Shown here piece after piece: positions 23,713-36,130 of a DNA stretch of 64,000 nt. The notes below the pieces were generated by a model. It ran no database searches. It was not told the DNA's origin and saw nothing but the letters and a program-made list of their open reading frames with translations. The stretch's first letter is position 1. Every line of letters starts with the position of its first letter. A program made the translations under genes and the position numbers. The stretch comes from Warburgia ugandensis (Eukaryota > Streptophyta > Magnoliopsida > Canellales > Canellaceae). The stretch lies in contig CP141138.1 in NCBI GenBank assembly GCA_035236585.1, positions 22,951,437-23,015,436 of the forward strand, written 5' to 3'.

Positions 23713-24560
23713 CTAAAGGAATACTCTGATAATTTTCTCAATTTCATTGACCATAGACATGGGACATCTATATAAAGAAGTGAAAGAGATTGGTAGGATA
23801 GATGGGGTTGCTTTGAGAAGTGTGATTCTATGAATCTTATTAGTACCAAGAGCTAAGAGGAACACATTTGGTCTACCCACACATAATGATATTCCTAGAT
23901 AAGTGATTGGCAAAGATCCCAGTGCAAAACTCATAATATTAGTAGCTTGTTAAATCACACTAAACTCCATTTTTCACCTATATGATCTAAGACTTGGCAA
24001 GATTAACTTCCTCTTTTCTTATGAGCGGATTAACTTCTTACTAATCAAAAGCTCATAGCATTTTTAAAAGGACTTTAATCCCCGTGCCTTGTTTCTCACA
24101 ATTCTCTCCTAAAAGAAGGGTGTCATTGGCATATTGTTGAAATGACACCCTCTCTGTAGAGTAAAAAATCCTAAACCCTTTCAAAAGTTCAGCTTGAGTT
24201 TTGTTCTTCATTAGCAATGCGAAGGATTTAGCCATCATAGTAGTGAACAAATATAAGGACAAAGCATTCCTCTACCTTAGTCCTCTTGAGCTTTTGGAAA
24301 ATCAAATATGTGTTTCATTGATAAGAATAGATAATTAAGCACAATTCATACATTTCTGCATCCATTGAGACCATTTCTAGGGCAAATACTTTCTTCTAAG
24401 AACTTCTGTCACTGCCTCCTACTCAACCCTATCATGAGCCTTCATCATGTTAAGTTCGTACAACAATCCCCTAGACTACCTTTTGTATAAGATCAACACA
24501 ATCTGAAACCATAAGTTGATCATCCATCAATGAGATAGGGATTGTGCTTAAGGAACTTGT
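23713..24560 (-). mobile_element. L1-type LINE relic, reverse transcriptase
   Basis: Minus-strand relic of a plant L1-type non-LTR reverse transcriptase. In order along the minus strand: a KAHDRVE segment (for KAYDRVxW, motif A) near 24430, SSRGLR near 24280 (for SSRGLRQGDPLS), ALSLYLFTTMM (24230-24270), and YANDTLLLGE near 24120 for the YADDTLLFGE catalytic motif with the first catalytic Asp pair position changed to Asn. Then LPITYLGISL (23880-23910) and MVNEIEKIIRVFL (23715-23750), the usual C-terminal part of the domain. The frame has several stops and shifts. The endonuclease and the 5' part are absent. Confidence 0.8.
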
Positions 24561-24599
24561 CTAAACTAACTTGGATTTTTAACTAATGTAAAGGTGTAT

Positions 24600-26220
24600 G
24601 CATGTGTTTGGCTTGTAAAAGTAATAAGAATCATGTCATTTTGGTTTATCACTGATTTGTTGTATACCATCAAGCTCTATTATTTTGATGAATCATATGT
24701 GCATGTTTAGCATTCTTATTTATATATGTCTTAAGCAAAGTCTTGATAGTTGATTTCTATAGAAGTCACACAAGTTGACACGCGATTATGGATCTAAACA
24801 TTTGAATGGATTTTCCCCCAATGTATGACGTGGCTTTCTAGCACTTCATTGCATGATTTGCCCATTGATTTATCATTAGAGTTTAATGCCTAATTATAGT
24901 CCATTTTTAGTGAATTTCAACTATTGATTTTTTCATATGATTTAAATGAATTCCAATAGATGGACAACTCATGCATATAATGCTTAGTTCTTATTTTCTT
25001 ACAAAAACTGAAAATTTCCATTATCTACTACTCTATGTATGTAGTGCATGGTACTTAGTGCTTTTGATCAATTTTGAAAAAATAGAGAAATTATGCATAT
25101 TCAATCTATATGTTTTGTATATTATCTGGGCATATATTAATTGAAAGTTTAATTTATGGCATTTTATGCTAATGATATGGAAAGTTTTTGAATGATTAAT
25201 GGTTTTAGAAAGAATGCTTACATGGCCAATTATAGTCATGATATGGAATTGAAAATTTCAAAATGTAGGCTTGCTTAAGTCAAATCGAGCATTGATGAGG
25301 GTAAAATCTCTTAGTTGGTACGTTAGGAAGACCAAACGGCCACTAGCTTCTAAAATCAAATACCTGCCCTAAGAGGCCTATTATCAAGAGAATTATGCCA
25401 TGGGGAGACTACTTTCTTATGATCCACTGCCCCATGATAATTGGTGTAACCCGTGTGGCATCCATGCTGAACTTGGCTGGATGTGGGTCCTCTACATGCA
25501 TACTATACCATATAGTTATTAGACAGGGATTGACATATCAGTCATCCTCGAGGATATTCGGCATTGCCCTGATGAGCATGTTGTGGGATGCCATCACTTA
25601 GCGATACAATAGATTTTGATATATCATTCTTTGACAAAAGTCCCAATGGGCTTGTATATATATGATTTGAGGCAAAACAATGATTATTTTGAAAGCACAT
25701 GATTTTTATAAAAGTATAAATATTTGTAATGTTTGTCACACTTATGATTGAAGTTGTGGTTTTCAAATGACCAATTTAGTCATATTCTTATTGAGTCATC
25801 ATACTCACCCTTACAAAACATTTCACGTGAAAGATGAGACAACTTGGTGGTTGAATTAAGAGTAGTCACATGAAGGAGAAGTTGAAAAAGAAAAGTAGTT
25901 TAGTTGAACTCCTGATTATTTGATTTTAATTATAAAAATTTTGAGGATAATTGTAATAAGACATGTGACATTGATATATTTAAATTGAATTATGGATTGA
26001 ATATAAATTCCTTATTGTTTGGACTGTGACTGGGAGAACACTAGAATGGTATGACATTATTTTTGTATTATATGTGAAGGATTGTTTAAGTGACACTAGG
26101 CTAAAGCATAGAATTAAGAAAATATGTAAGTATTATATATTTCAAAATTAAAAAAATTCTATACGAAAGTTTTTTCCAAATTTTATTTAAAAAATTCTTT
26201 TTAGAAAGCCCAAATTGGCA
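24600..26220 (+). repeat. LTR fragment related to the solo LTR at 13171
   Basis: From about 25120 to 26220 it aligns with 15480-16605, including the stretch with CCTCTACATGCATA and ATATAGTTATTAGACA. It ends ...TTGGCA where the relative ends ...CACCACA. Similarity before 25120 is unclear, so the start is uncertain and the copy is probably truncated. Confidence 0.6.
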
Positions 26221-26282
26221 TAGTTAAATTGCATTAAATTTCCTATCAAATACCCAATCATAATAAAGAACAAAAACTACTC

Positions 26283-29200
26283 ATAATAAAAGCTTATAAT
26301 TAGCAAAACTTTGATTTAAAAATCAAATATTACAGGGAAAATTTCTATTTGAAAAACATTCATTAGAAGAACTAGAATCCAACATTATTTCAACTGAACC
26401 CAAATATTAATAAGACTAAATTGATGCTTCACTGACATAAATTTCAGTTTGGTTTGATGATCAAAATCAAAGAAATGAACCTATAAAAGAAAAAATCTAA
26501 TTTTTCTAGATCTTACTTGTAACATCCTTGATTTTTAAGACTTAATTTAATTAAATTAAGAGTTTTATAAAATAAAATTCTTACAAACATTAAATCAAGT
26601 GTTGACATGTTGATACGATTCCAACGACACTAAGTTTGCTAAAATCAGAGCTCGGACGAATAAGTAGTAATTTTTCTCACGAAGGTTAATTCAGTAGTTT
26701 TACCAGTGGGACCCACTTGCAAAAATTAGAATTTAACAGTCAATGGAGTTGAAAAACCATGGTTAGTATGACTCACCTCTTTCCTTGATTGAAATTATGA
26801 TGTTTAAAATAGTAAAACATCATGATTGCATACTTTATATTAACAAAAAAGTAAATGATTAAAATAACTAAAGGAGGGGCCATAAAGAGAGAGAATCAAG
26901 TTATAGAAAATGGCATTGGCGAGTGGCAAAAATCTGACAACTGACAACTCATCGAATCGCCACCAAACTCTAGAGAATAATAAGTGAGAACTTGATCTAC
27001 AACACCTATAATTTTTTATTTGAGCCCTAATGAGAAATGGGTCGCGTTGATGTTCGAAATCCGGTCATCTTCTCTGGCAAGGGCAACATTTTTCGGCAAA
27101 CCCTTAAAAATGTGAAAAATTAGAATTTTTGTAATTTGGATAAATCATACCTAAAATTTTCATCTGTGAAGATAGCTCCTTAATCAGGAATCAATTGATT
27201 CTTGAAATTTTGCTCAAAACTTAGTAGTGCATAGGAAAAAATCGAGATCTCAGCATCTGACCGTTAAAAACATGATTAGAAGATATATCCATGTAATTTA
27301 TGACTCCAATTACATATTAGTAATGAATTGTGACAAAAATAACAAGCCAATTATGACTAGCTAATGCAAGGTCCAATATGATTGTCCAAAACTAGATCGA
27401 TAATGATCTGTGATGAGAATATTTGATCAGATCAATGATTTATGAGATCCAACTTGGTTACCTCATGGATCCATAAGATCAATGGTGAGATTGTTAAATC
27501 GAGGGTTTGTTGACCCTAATCTATGATTTGAAACACAGACATGCAAGATCTAAATATATAAATCAGCAAATCCAAATGGCCTGCAAATTAGATGAGGCAT
27601 TAAGAGCCATCCAACCATTCAATTTAAGATTTGATGAATTGATCTATGTGCTGAAGATAAATTAATGAAGTTTAACATATGTTTTCTCAAATTTACGTGA
27701 TAAAGATTGAGATTAATGAATCTTGATCATTGATCAACCTTTATGTATGACGCCTATCAATTTCAAAAGATTGGAACCACTTTTCTAGGTAGGGTGTTCT
27801 AACATATTTAATTTATTCGTATATTTGCATTATGACCAGATTATTGGTCAAACCAAATAACTTGTATTTAGTTAAATATAATTATGATAGATTTAATGAA
27901 TTGATAGATGATACGATTATAAGTTATGAATGTATCATCCTTCATGAATTAAGTAAGATGGTATATATCTTCCTCTGATGACGATGATGATGATATTAGA
28001 TGATTAATTTAGTATGTGGATATGATTTAAAATGTATGAATTATAATGATATGTGGATGTTACTAAGACATATGAATGATAATAATAAAGATGTGGAGCA
28101 TTTAAGGTTATTGGTTTAAAGCTACTAATACTTATATTTCATTTATGCATCTCTCAAAATTGATCTCTCATTTTGATTTGATACTTAATCATGATTTGTA
28201 TTTCATTGCATTTTTATCTTCTTACATATAATCGAAGTTTGATTCATGATTTGTACATTTGGGTTGCCAATGAGAGTGGCTGATGAGGGCAGGTGCATGT
28301 GGCACTAACAAACTTCTTGGTGACAGGCTTCTAAGTTCTCACGGTATGGTCATGGGTTGAGTCGAGATGATGTGTGAGATTTTTTTATTTTTATACATGA
28401 TTTGATTTAAGATTTGGTTGTTGGCATTGATTTGCTAATAGTGAGCTGATATGCTCATATGTATGTTTTGCATGGATTTGCATGTGGTGAGCTAATATGC
28501 TCTGATTTGATATGGCATGGATTTGCCTGATATTGAATCAAGAAGTGATTCAATTGTTTTATCATTTTATCACTGATTTGTATATACTGACAACATGAAT
28601 TATCCTTTACATGGATTGTCCTATGATTTTACATGTACTAATGTTGTACATGGATGAGATTGTTTTATATTAACATGATGCACATGATTATGAATTGTTT
28701 TGATTTGACTTGTCATGGATTTTGCCTACCTAGTGATCTGATATATTATTTGATGGATTGACATAAATGTCTACATCACAAGTTGATATACAATGAAATG
28801 TTATGATATGAAATTACTTGAAATGAATTCATTTGTATGTGATATGAGTGTTATTTTAAAGTTAAGATAACATGACTGTATATTATTCCTTAGAATGGAT
28901 TATAAATGGGCTGAGTATCCAATTGTATTTGGCTTTGTGTATATTGCCAAAGTAGATGCTCAAACACCTAACAAGCATAGATTGCTGAGACACTATAAAT
29001 TTATTTACAATGTCTCAGGTTTTGAAGAAAGTGATTGAAGGATAAACAACTATAGGTAGATGGAACTCTATAAGACAATAGCAATAGCTCAAGACTACTA
29101 ACAATGCAATTATGACTTGCATTTTATCTTCCTGGACTGTGAGCTGTGACTAGATAGAATCCTGAAAAAATTAAAATATAAACTCATTGGTTTTCATAAC

Positions 29201-29710
29201 CTCTGAAATGTATTGTTGTGGTGTAGATAACACTCAAATTTTGATAAACTTGTGCAAAACAAAGATTATATTGACAAATTTTAAATATCTTTTGCAGTTT
29301 GCATTTGAAAAATAACAAAAACGTGTTATAAAAACCCAAGTCATTACATTACTACACACAAAAATCATGATGATCCCTTAATATTGTTCTCTATTAAACT
29401 TTTTTCCAGATCATAATAGAAGCTTATAATTAGTAAACCTTTGATTTAAAAATCAAATGTTATAAGGAAAATTTCCATTTGAAAAACATTCATCATAAGA
29501 ACTAGAATCTAACATTATTCCAACCGAACCCCAATATTACCGTGACTAAATTGTTTCTTCACTAGCATAAATTTAAGTTTGGTTTTGAAGTTCAAAGTTA
29601 AAGAACTAAACCTATAAAATAAAAATTCTAATTTTTCTAGATCTTATTACCCACAAAAATAATGAAGATCACTTAATATTGTCCTTTATTAATCTTATTT
29701 CCAATTCAGA
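26283..29710. repeat. About 292-bp tandem repeat split by a solo LTR
   Basis: Two successive copies of a unit containing AAGCTTATAATTAG, TTTGATTTAAAAATCAAAT and AATTTTTCTAGATCTTA. The first is 26283-26517 plus 29349-29416, the second 29417-29710. The solo LTR at 26518 splits the first; the second keeps the uninterrupted site (GATCTTATTACCCAC near 29640). Confidence 0.75.
26518..29348 (+). mobile_element. Solo LTR, gypsy-type, 2.8 kb
   Basis: Begins TGTAACATCC and ends AAGTCATTACA, flanked by a perfect 5-bp duplication ttact (26513-26517, 29349-29353). An uninterrupted paralogous site is present near 29640. It carries the shared LTR block ATTCCAACGACACTAAG at 26618-26634, then GTGGGACCCACTTG. 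No internal region. The interior around 28400-28560 has short recurring words (TGATTTG, GCATGGATTTGC). Confidence 0.88.
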
Positions 29711-30457
29711 AAACCAACCAAATACCATTAATGAAAAATTAGTTTGAAAAATTCTCCAATCCCAAATAGATCTAAGAAAAGGTTCCTTTATTTGATCTCC
29801 AATCAATTTCTCATCAATTTCTTTACCAAATCAAAGATTAATGAAACTTAAAGAATTATATTAGAAATAGTGAGCTTAATTGTGATTAAACATATGGTTC
29901 TTTAAAATTTAGTCTACAAGTAAGACTAAGAGAAAGATACATATGAAAATGACAATTTGATTTTTCTAGGTACAAATCAGTGACTATAATAGAGAATGGT
30001 AACTTGTAGGTCTTAGAACTACTTGTTCGGCTAAAGACCAAGGAGCCAAAAGCTAAAAAGCTTGAGAAGATTAGACTAGTTACTATCTAGGGAATATAAT
30101 AGTGATAGAGATGGAACAGAGCTCAAACATGTTTTTGGCCATGGATTGGTGAATCAGATGGTGAAAGAAGGTAAAAAAACCAATATCTATCTTACCAATA
30201 GTGTATCAATGAACAATTGAGAATAAGTGTGAGAGATTTAGTTCTATGTTTCACCCTTTGTCTAAGATAGTTGCTGAAGGGGATTTTGTTGTCTCCATTG
30301 CAAGAGAAGATGATGATCTCACTGGAGATAAATTGGTGGTCAATTTGGGTATTTTGTCACTGTAAAAACCTATTACTATTCAGATCTCAATGGAAAACTC
30401 AAAATCTCTTTGATCGTCAATGAAGGAACATGAGTTTTAGAGAGAAAATCAATCAAT

Positions 30458-30504
<47 letters not shown>

Positions 30505-31009
30505 TTGATTTTTCCCTGACGGTTCCATCCTGTAGGAATAATCAATTTTCTCTCTTTCCTTATATAACTCCTTTTTAAGGTAACATTATAAATAAATTTA
30601 ATATAAGCTTTAAGTTGGTTGATTTTAGTTGTTTCTTACCTCAAATTGTTTAATAATATTAATATGGTTTTCAAGTTGGTTAATTTCATTTAGTTCTTTC
30701 CTCCCTCAAAATAGTCATTCCCCCATTCTTTCTATATTTCTTAGTGAGACCAATGTGTAAAATAACTAAAATTCCTTTGAAGTGTTTTTATCAAATCTAA
30801 ATCATTGATTTCCTTTCTAAAGGCGTTTCACTCTAATTTGGCTTATACTTAGTTTCTAATTAGCTTCTGAACCTTGTATCCTAAATTTAAAATTTAAAAT
30901 TTTATTATTCATAATTGATAGTCAAATTAAAATTTTAAACATTTAGATTGAAGATAAATTGGGGTTTAACTTTTCTATTTTTGCACATGTAAAAATTCAG
31001 GTTGTTACA
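29354..31009 (-). repeat. Probable minus-strand LTR (start at 31009)
   Basis: On the minus strand from 31009 it begins TGTAACAACCTGAATTTT, close to the TGTAACAACTTGAGTTTT start of the LTR at 13171. A TATA-like box (GTTATATAAG) is read near 30559-30568 and a CT tract follows it. It probably continues left through the 292-bp repeat, but I found no other end and no target duplication. Confidence 0.5.
30460..30500 (+). repeat. (GA)n microsatellite
   Basis: About 20 units of AG in the leader of the probable minus-strand LTR, where it reads as CT. Confidence 0.95.
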
Positions 31010-31573
31010 ATCACTCCAATCCTTGGGTTCAAATCCAATGAAAAAGATAACCAACTAGTTAGGAAAATAGGAACCCTCTCGATCTTAGTTTGGCCCCTAA
31101 CCGAAGATGGGAAACGACAAGTTGCTTTAGCTAAACTTCCCCTAGGTGATATTCCTTGGGAATTTGAATTAAGGATAGAGTCTACTACTATTTGGCTATA
31201 TTTCGATATGCTAAAAGTGTCAAACTCTACTTGGCCTATACTTTATGAGGTCATGAGACTCCGGTTGGAAGGCAAGAATGATTTTAGGTGTTTACTAAAA
31301 GAAGCATCCAAGCTGTCTGATGAATCTACACCTCCTAAGCAAGGATTACTCATGGCTAAACAATATTGTCAAAGTTTGAATTTCCAAAGAATCATAATTC
31401 CTAAGAAGAGGCTTATGACTTGCCAATATTTTTGGAGTCTACAACAACCAAGCTACTTTAAAGAAGACACTCACAGCTATACAATATTGTTAGAGTTTGC
31501 AGTCATGAGGGAGAGATCCACCTTCTCCAAAATATATCCCACTTTCTCTAGAATATACCCATATATCTCTTAA
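30959..31573 (+). CDS. Unrecognised 204-residue frame
   Basis: An open frame of 204 codons with more balanced base composition than its surroundings. The part after the probable LTR border (31010-31573) reads as a mixed, globular-looking protein (GKRQVALAKLPLGDIPWEFE, then a Lys-rich C-terminal half). I recognise no domain, and there is no obvious zinc finger, signal peptide or membrane span. The first 17 codons lie in the LTR-like sequence, so this start is doubtful. It could be a chance frame, an exon relic or part of an unrecognised element. Confidence 0.25.
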   Translation: MGFNFSIFAHVKIQVVTITPILGFKSNEKDNQLVRKIGTLSILVWPLTEDGKRQVALAKLPLGDIPWEFELRIESTTIWLYFDMLKVSNSTWPILYEVMRLRLEGKNDFRCLLKEASKLSDESTPPKQGLLMAKQYCQSLNFQRIIIPKKRLMTCQYFWSLQQPSYFKEDTHSYTILLEFAVMRERSTFSKIYPTFSRIYPYIS

Positions 31574-33498
31574 ATGCATACTAGCATCCCTGAGTTCAGT
31601 AGACATTCCTACTACATAAAAGGTTCAAAGCAACAAGGACTCACCCAAACGCTAGCTCACTTCCATGTTGTCCAAGCAGCAAGTCATGAACCAATAGAAG
31701 TCAACTAAATTGCTTTGAGATGAGGGAGGTCTTTACTACACATGCAAGCTTCTCTTGACACTTCAACCTCAAACCAAGCAGGGACACCTCTACAGACCAA
31801 TCCAAGGCCAAGACAGAACAATAGGCCACCTTGGACCAACGCACATGCCACAATGTTCCAACTAACTAGATACAATGTCTTAGCTCACTTGAAGAAGATA
31901 CCATCTCTCCCCTTCAAGAAAGTACTATAAATGCTATGTAGATCTTAGATTACTTGGTTGTAATTACATTTAGAATGTATCCCAAGGATCCTGTACAGCT
32001 GATCATGATTTCAATTATACTCGTCATATATCTTTCCTATATAGGAAATCCTAAAATTATTTTCAACTCCCTCAGGATTATACTAAACTCACGATAAGGC
32101 TTGTGAAAGGCATTAGTGTTTGGACACCAAATCTCTATATTATATCTCAACATCCTTTTAAATAAATTCCTTGAGTCACCTCAATAGCTAAAAAGATCCT
32201 AGCTTTCTCAAGGTACCCTAAAATCTTTCCAAAATCATAGAAATATATTACCTCCAATCCCTCATCACAACATATCTTCCATGTAATTCACTATTGCCCC
32301 AAAATGGTTTCCATTCCATGATTCTATAACCAGGGGCGAGTAACACACGTCAAACATCAGTTGCTCTACCTCAGGTAACATGCTAATCATGTCTAAATAT
32401 ATTCATAAGGAGTAGTTGCCAAAAATGTTGCCTTTGCAATCACCCTTAGAATGAACATAAATGTTTACATTCTCATAATGGTAGGGATCTAGTGCATCTT
32501 TTAAGATATAGATAATAGATTGATGTCGGTTTAAATCCTTGCTAGACTCACTACCACCATCCTCTCTAGAAGCCATATCACCACTAAGCTCACCACATCA
32601 GAGAAAACAAATTTCTATCCCCAAAGATACTTCTCATAAAAGATTGAAAATGACTTTTTAAGGATTTGACCCATGAAATATTAGGCAGAATGTCCCCTAT
32701 AAATCAGAAGAAGAAAAATCATCAAAAGCACTCATATATTAAGAAAATTGTGATCTAAGAGGCTATATAGACAGAGTACCCAAGGATCAAGAAAGTATGA
32801 TCCAAGAGACCTCAACATACAAACACCCTTAGGAATTTATAAAAGATAAATCCAAGAGACTAAATAAAATAATCATAAGATTTGTCAGATGATAACTAAA
32901 GTTTTCATAAGACATTTATGTCCAAAATTGCTTAAGTTGTTCATAAATGGAAACTTGAAAATTTTTGAAGGGCCATCTTTTTAAGGTGTATTTTCAACAA
33001 AGCACCCCTTCTCCAAATTTTTTTTATAAAAAGGAAAAGGCCCCAAAGAGGAGCTCACATTTCTCTTTGCATGACATATTAGGTGCATTTAAAATACTTA
33101 TAAACTCTCAATTGGCTTTCCTACATCTTTTTTTGGATTCTATTTGAATAAGAAAAGGGGCTACTTTGCTTGAAGGCAGTTACATCTTTAATCCACTATG
33201 TTCCAAAAACTTAGAGATTCTAAAGAAGGCCTACACAAAGATTTGCTAAACTAAGGAAACTAGGCTAGTCCAAGTTGCATCTTTAATCCAAATAAAGAAT
33301 TACATCTTTAATCCACTATGTTCCAAAAACCTAGACTCATCATATTTCCTTAGAAAGGACTTTAAGGAGTCCAAGTTTAGATTAATCCTAGAATATGAGA
33401 AATCAAAAAAGACAAAAGGTAAAGGGGGCCCACCAAATCTCTCCCTCATTTTCTCTCTCTCCTAGTTGAGCCCTCACACTCCCACTTTTGCTGCTTGC

Positions 33499-33501
<3 letters not shown>
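31574..33501. other. AT-rich stretch, no recognised gene
   Basis: Nothing identified with confidence. A TATA-like word (ACTATAAATGC) occurs near 31924 after a more GC-balanced stretch. A 30-bp direct repeat starting TACATCTTTAATCCACTATG occurs at 33181-33210 and 33301-33330, exactly 120 bp apart. Confidence 0.5.

Positions 33502-33578
<77 letters not shown>
33502..33578 (+). repeat. (CT)n microsatellite
   Basis: About 38 CT units following a pyrimidine-rich lead-in, as in the LTR leaders elsewhere in the window. The Ser-Leu frame over it is an artefact. Confidence 0.97.
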
Positions 33579-33580
<2 letters not shown>

Positions 33581-34001
33581 GATTTTTGTTTATTGGGAGT
33601 TTGGCCCATTAGGAAGCCTCAATCCCACTCCTTAACTCTCCTACCAACTTCTTTTCTTACCTCAAAACTTACTCCTCTGTCTCCTAATGTCTTTCTACCT
33701 ACCCCATGTATCCTACTCTCTCTAACCTTCTCTCCACATGGCATAAAGACGCACACATACTCATAAAATTGACCCCCATTCCTCCATCTCTCAACTCACC
33801 CACTTCCCTCGCCCCTAGGAATTCTACAACCCATAAACCACCCCTTGGGCTCTCTTTCATAAGATTGAAAAAAATAAAAATAAAAATATGAGACCAAGAG
33901 ATTAGAGAGTTTTGAGAAAGATTTTCTAAAGAGCTTCATAGTTCTTTTCAAGTTCAATGCTATTTGGGTTTCCATCTTCTCTTCTCTAGTTATTCTCATT
34001 C
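33579..34001. other. Pyrimidine-rich stretch, no gene
   Basis: Continues the CT-rich context, then AT-rich. It resembles an LTR leader in composition, but no LTR ends were found. Confidence 0.4.
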
Positions 34002-34285
34002 ATGCTTACTCCCATTCTTGAAGTACCTGGTATGTAGATTTTTCATGCCTGCTTGCTCCCCCTATTGGAGAACACAGTGCTTTAATCCTATTAATGTCTG
34101 CTTACTCCTCCTTTTTGGAGAACCCAATGTGTTAATTTCATTGGTGTATGCTTACCCCCTTTTTGGAGAATCAAGTGCATTAATTCTATTTATGTATGTC
34201 TACTCTCCCTTTCTGGAGTACAGAGGGTGTAAGCTTTCATGCCTGCTTACTCCCATTCTCATAGTACTTGGTGCTTTAGAATTTG
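34002..34285 (+). repeat. Minisatellite, about 49-bp unit, six copies
   Basis: Copies start near 34002, 34045, 34094, 34145, 34192 and 34240, each with CTTACTCC...TTTGGAGAA...GTGCTTTAAT-like words. Strongly diverged from one another. The open frame at 33964-34341 is a by-product of the repeat. Confidence 0.8.
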
Positions 34286-34689
34286 TCCTACTTATTATCT
34301 ATTCACAAAGTTCTACTCTTTCAGAACTAGGAAAAAAGTGAGCCCCTTCGAGGACAAGGGAAGGCAACTAGTTCTTTGGAGACTCTAAACTCATGTAACA
34401 AAGACATGAAGACATCAAGAAAGAAAAGAAGTTAGGAGTTAGCCCCACTCAAAAATAAGCTAAATGACCCTTGTATTATTTTTAAATAAAAGGAAATAAA
34501 ATAAAGATAGAGAGTGGGGCCCATTCAAAATTAAACTAGTGTCCCCTCCCTGGTGATTATAAACAATTTAACAAAAGTGGGCCCTTTTCTTTAATTGGAG
34601 TAGCTTGTCCTTTGTCCTCTTAATATATATTCCAAACTAAATAGAATCCCTTAGAAAGACATGGATTCTATTTTAAGGACATGGTATGA

Positions 34690-35095
34690 TCTAGATCCAG
34701 TTCTTGGTTTAAAGAATGTTAGGTCTAGCTGAAGATAATAATTCGATAGTTAGATCTAGCCCCAACCTTAACAATGTTTAGATCTAGCCTAAGACTATGA
34801 TCCAATGTCTTATATCTAACCCCTAGCTTAAAGGGTCCTAAGGTCCAGCCTAGGACACACATTTGATAGCTAGGATTTAGCCTAGCATAGAGGATGTTAA
34901 GACCTAGACTAGGACAATGATTTGATGGTTAGGATCTAGACCTAGCCTAAAGGATGCTAAGGTCTAGCCGAAGAAAATGATCCAATTGCCTAGGTCTATC
35001 CCTAGCATAGAAAATGTTATGATCTAGAGTATTATAATGATCCAAATGCTCAAATCTAATTCTAGCCTAGTAAATTCTCAAATATAGCATCAAAA
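34690..35095 (+). repeat. Minisatellite, 60-bp unit, seven copies
   Basis: A GTTAGGTCTAGCC-like word recurs at about 34718, 34775, 34836, 34895, 34955, 35015 and 35075, the last four exactly 60 bp apart. Between them recur AATGATCCAAT and TAGGATCTAGCCCTAGC-like words. Confidence 0.88.
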
Positions 35096-35499
35096 AAATC
35101 TAGGCTTTAATCTAAACCTCAAAAACTAGAATTATGATCTAACTTATGTAAAAATCCAAGTTATCTAATATAAGTCTTCAATTTAATATATGAATCCAAA
35201 GACTAAGATTAATTTGATTTGAAACTACCAATTTAATCTAAGATAAGTCCAAGGGCCAAGATTGACTTAAGCCAAGTCCACCTATCTATCCTTGCAAATC
35301 AAAACTCAGAATCTTGATCCATTCAGCATAAGCTCAATGGTCGTCATTGATCTGGCCTAAGCCAAAAGGTCATGATCCGTCTAGCCCACATTAGATGGTC
35401 ATGATTGATCAAGTATCATTAGTCATCAAACTAGCGTCCAATGATTCTCATTGATTTAACCAAAGGTTTCTAAAAAAATGACAACAAGACAATCAAACA

Positions 35500-35690
35500 T
35501 GCATTATTCATGCAAAGGTGACTAGCCCCTGCATGGATATTTTGTGCATTATCCATTCAAAGATAGTATGCCCCACGTGGATAATTCATGCAAAAAAAAT
35601 GACAATTACTCTATTCAGTATTAAGTAAATTATCCATGTAGAGGTGGCAAGCCCTTGCATGGATATTTCATGTATTATCAATCACTACCA
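35500..35690 (+). repeat. Degenerate repeat with GCATGGATATTT words
   Basis: About three diverged copies of a roughly 65-bp unit with CAAGCCCCTGCATGGATATT and TTATCCATGCAAAG. Another copy of the same sequence lies beyond the LINE at 39265-39380. Confidence 0.65.
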
Positions 35691-35699
35691 GTCCCAAGC

Positions 35700-36055
35700 C
35701 TAGAAAAAGGAGGAGGGTTTTGCACCGTACTGTACCCGACAAGTAAAACACATGGAAAACACCATGCATGAATCAAATTTTGACATTCCATAAGGCTAGG
35801 ATGCTCCTTGTAAGCAACACCTTACATTGGATCTTAGATGCAGTGAAAATTGGGCAATGGCTATTAGGGCATTCTTCAAGAAGTGACAAGCTACAATAAA
35901 TCCTAGGTGGAGTGGAAAATAGGCAAGGGCTAGTAGAGCATTCCCTTGGAAGCAACACACAATGTCTAAACCCAGGTGCAGTGGAAAGTATGCATGGATT
36001 CTTGCACTTTTCAAGAAGTACACAGGTAAATAGGCTAGGTTAGGAGAATAATATT
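35700..36055 (-). repeat. Second copy of the older host repeat, with a 67-bp minisatellite
   Basis: Its reverse complement matches 12890-13165 and 16606-16710 and lacks the solo LTR found between those parts. At 35810-36010 it holds about three copies of a 67-69-bp unit (AGTGGAAAATAGGCAAGGGC core). Confidence 0.75.
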
Positions 36056-36130
36056 TGCATCAACACATGGAATATAGGCACATTGACATGTAAGAGTCTA
36101 AAGTTAGTAGATATGATGAAACATAGGAGA

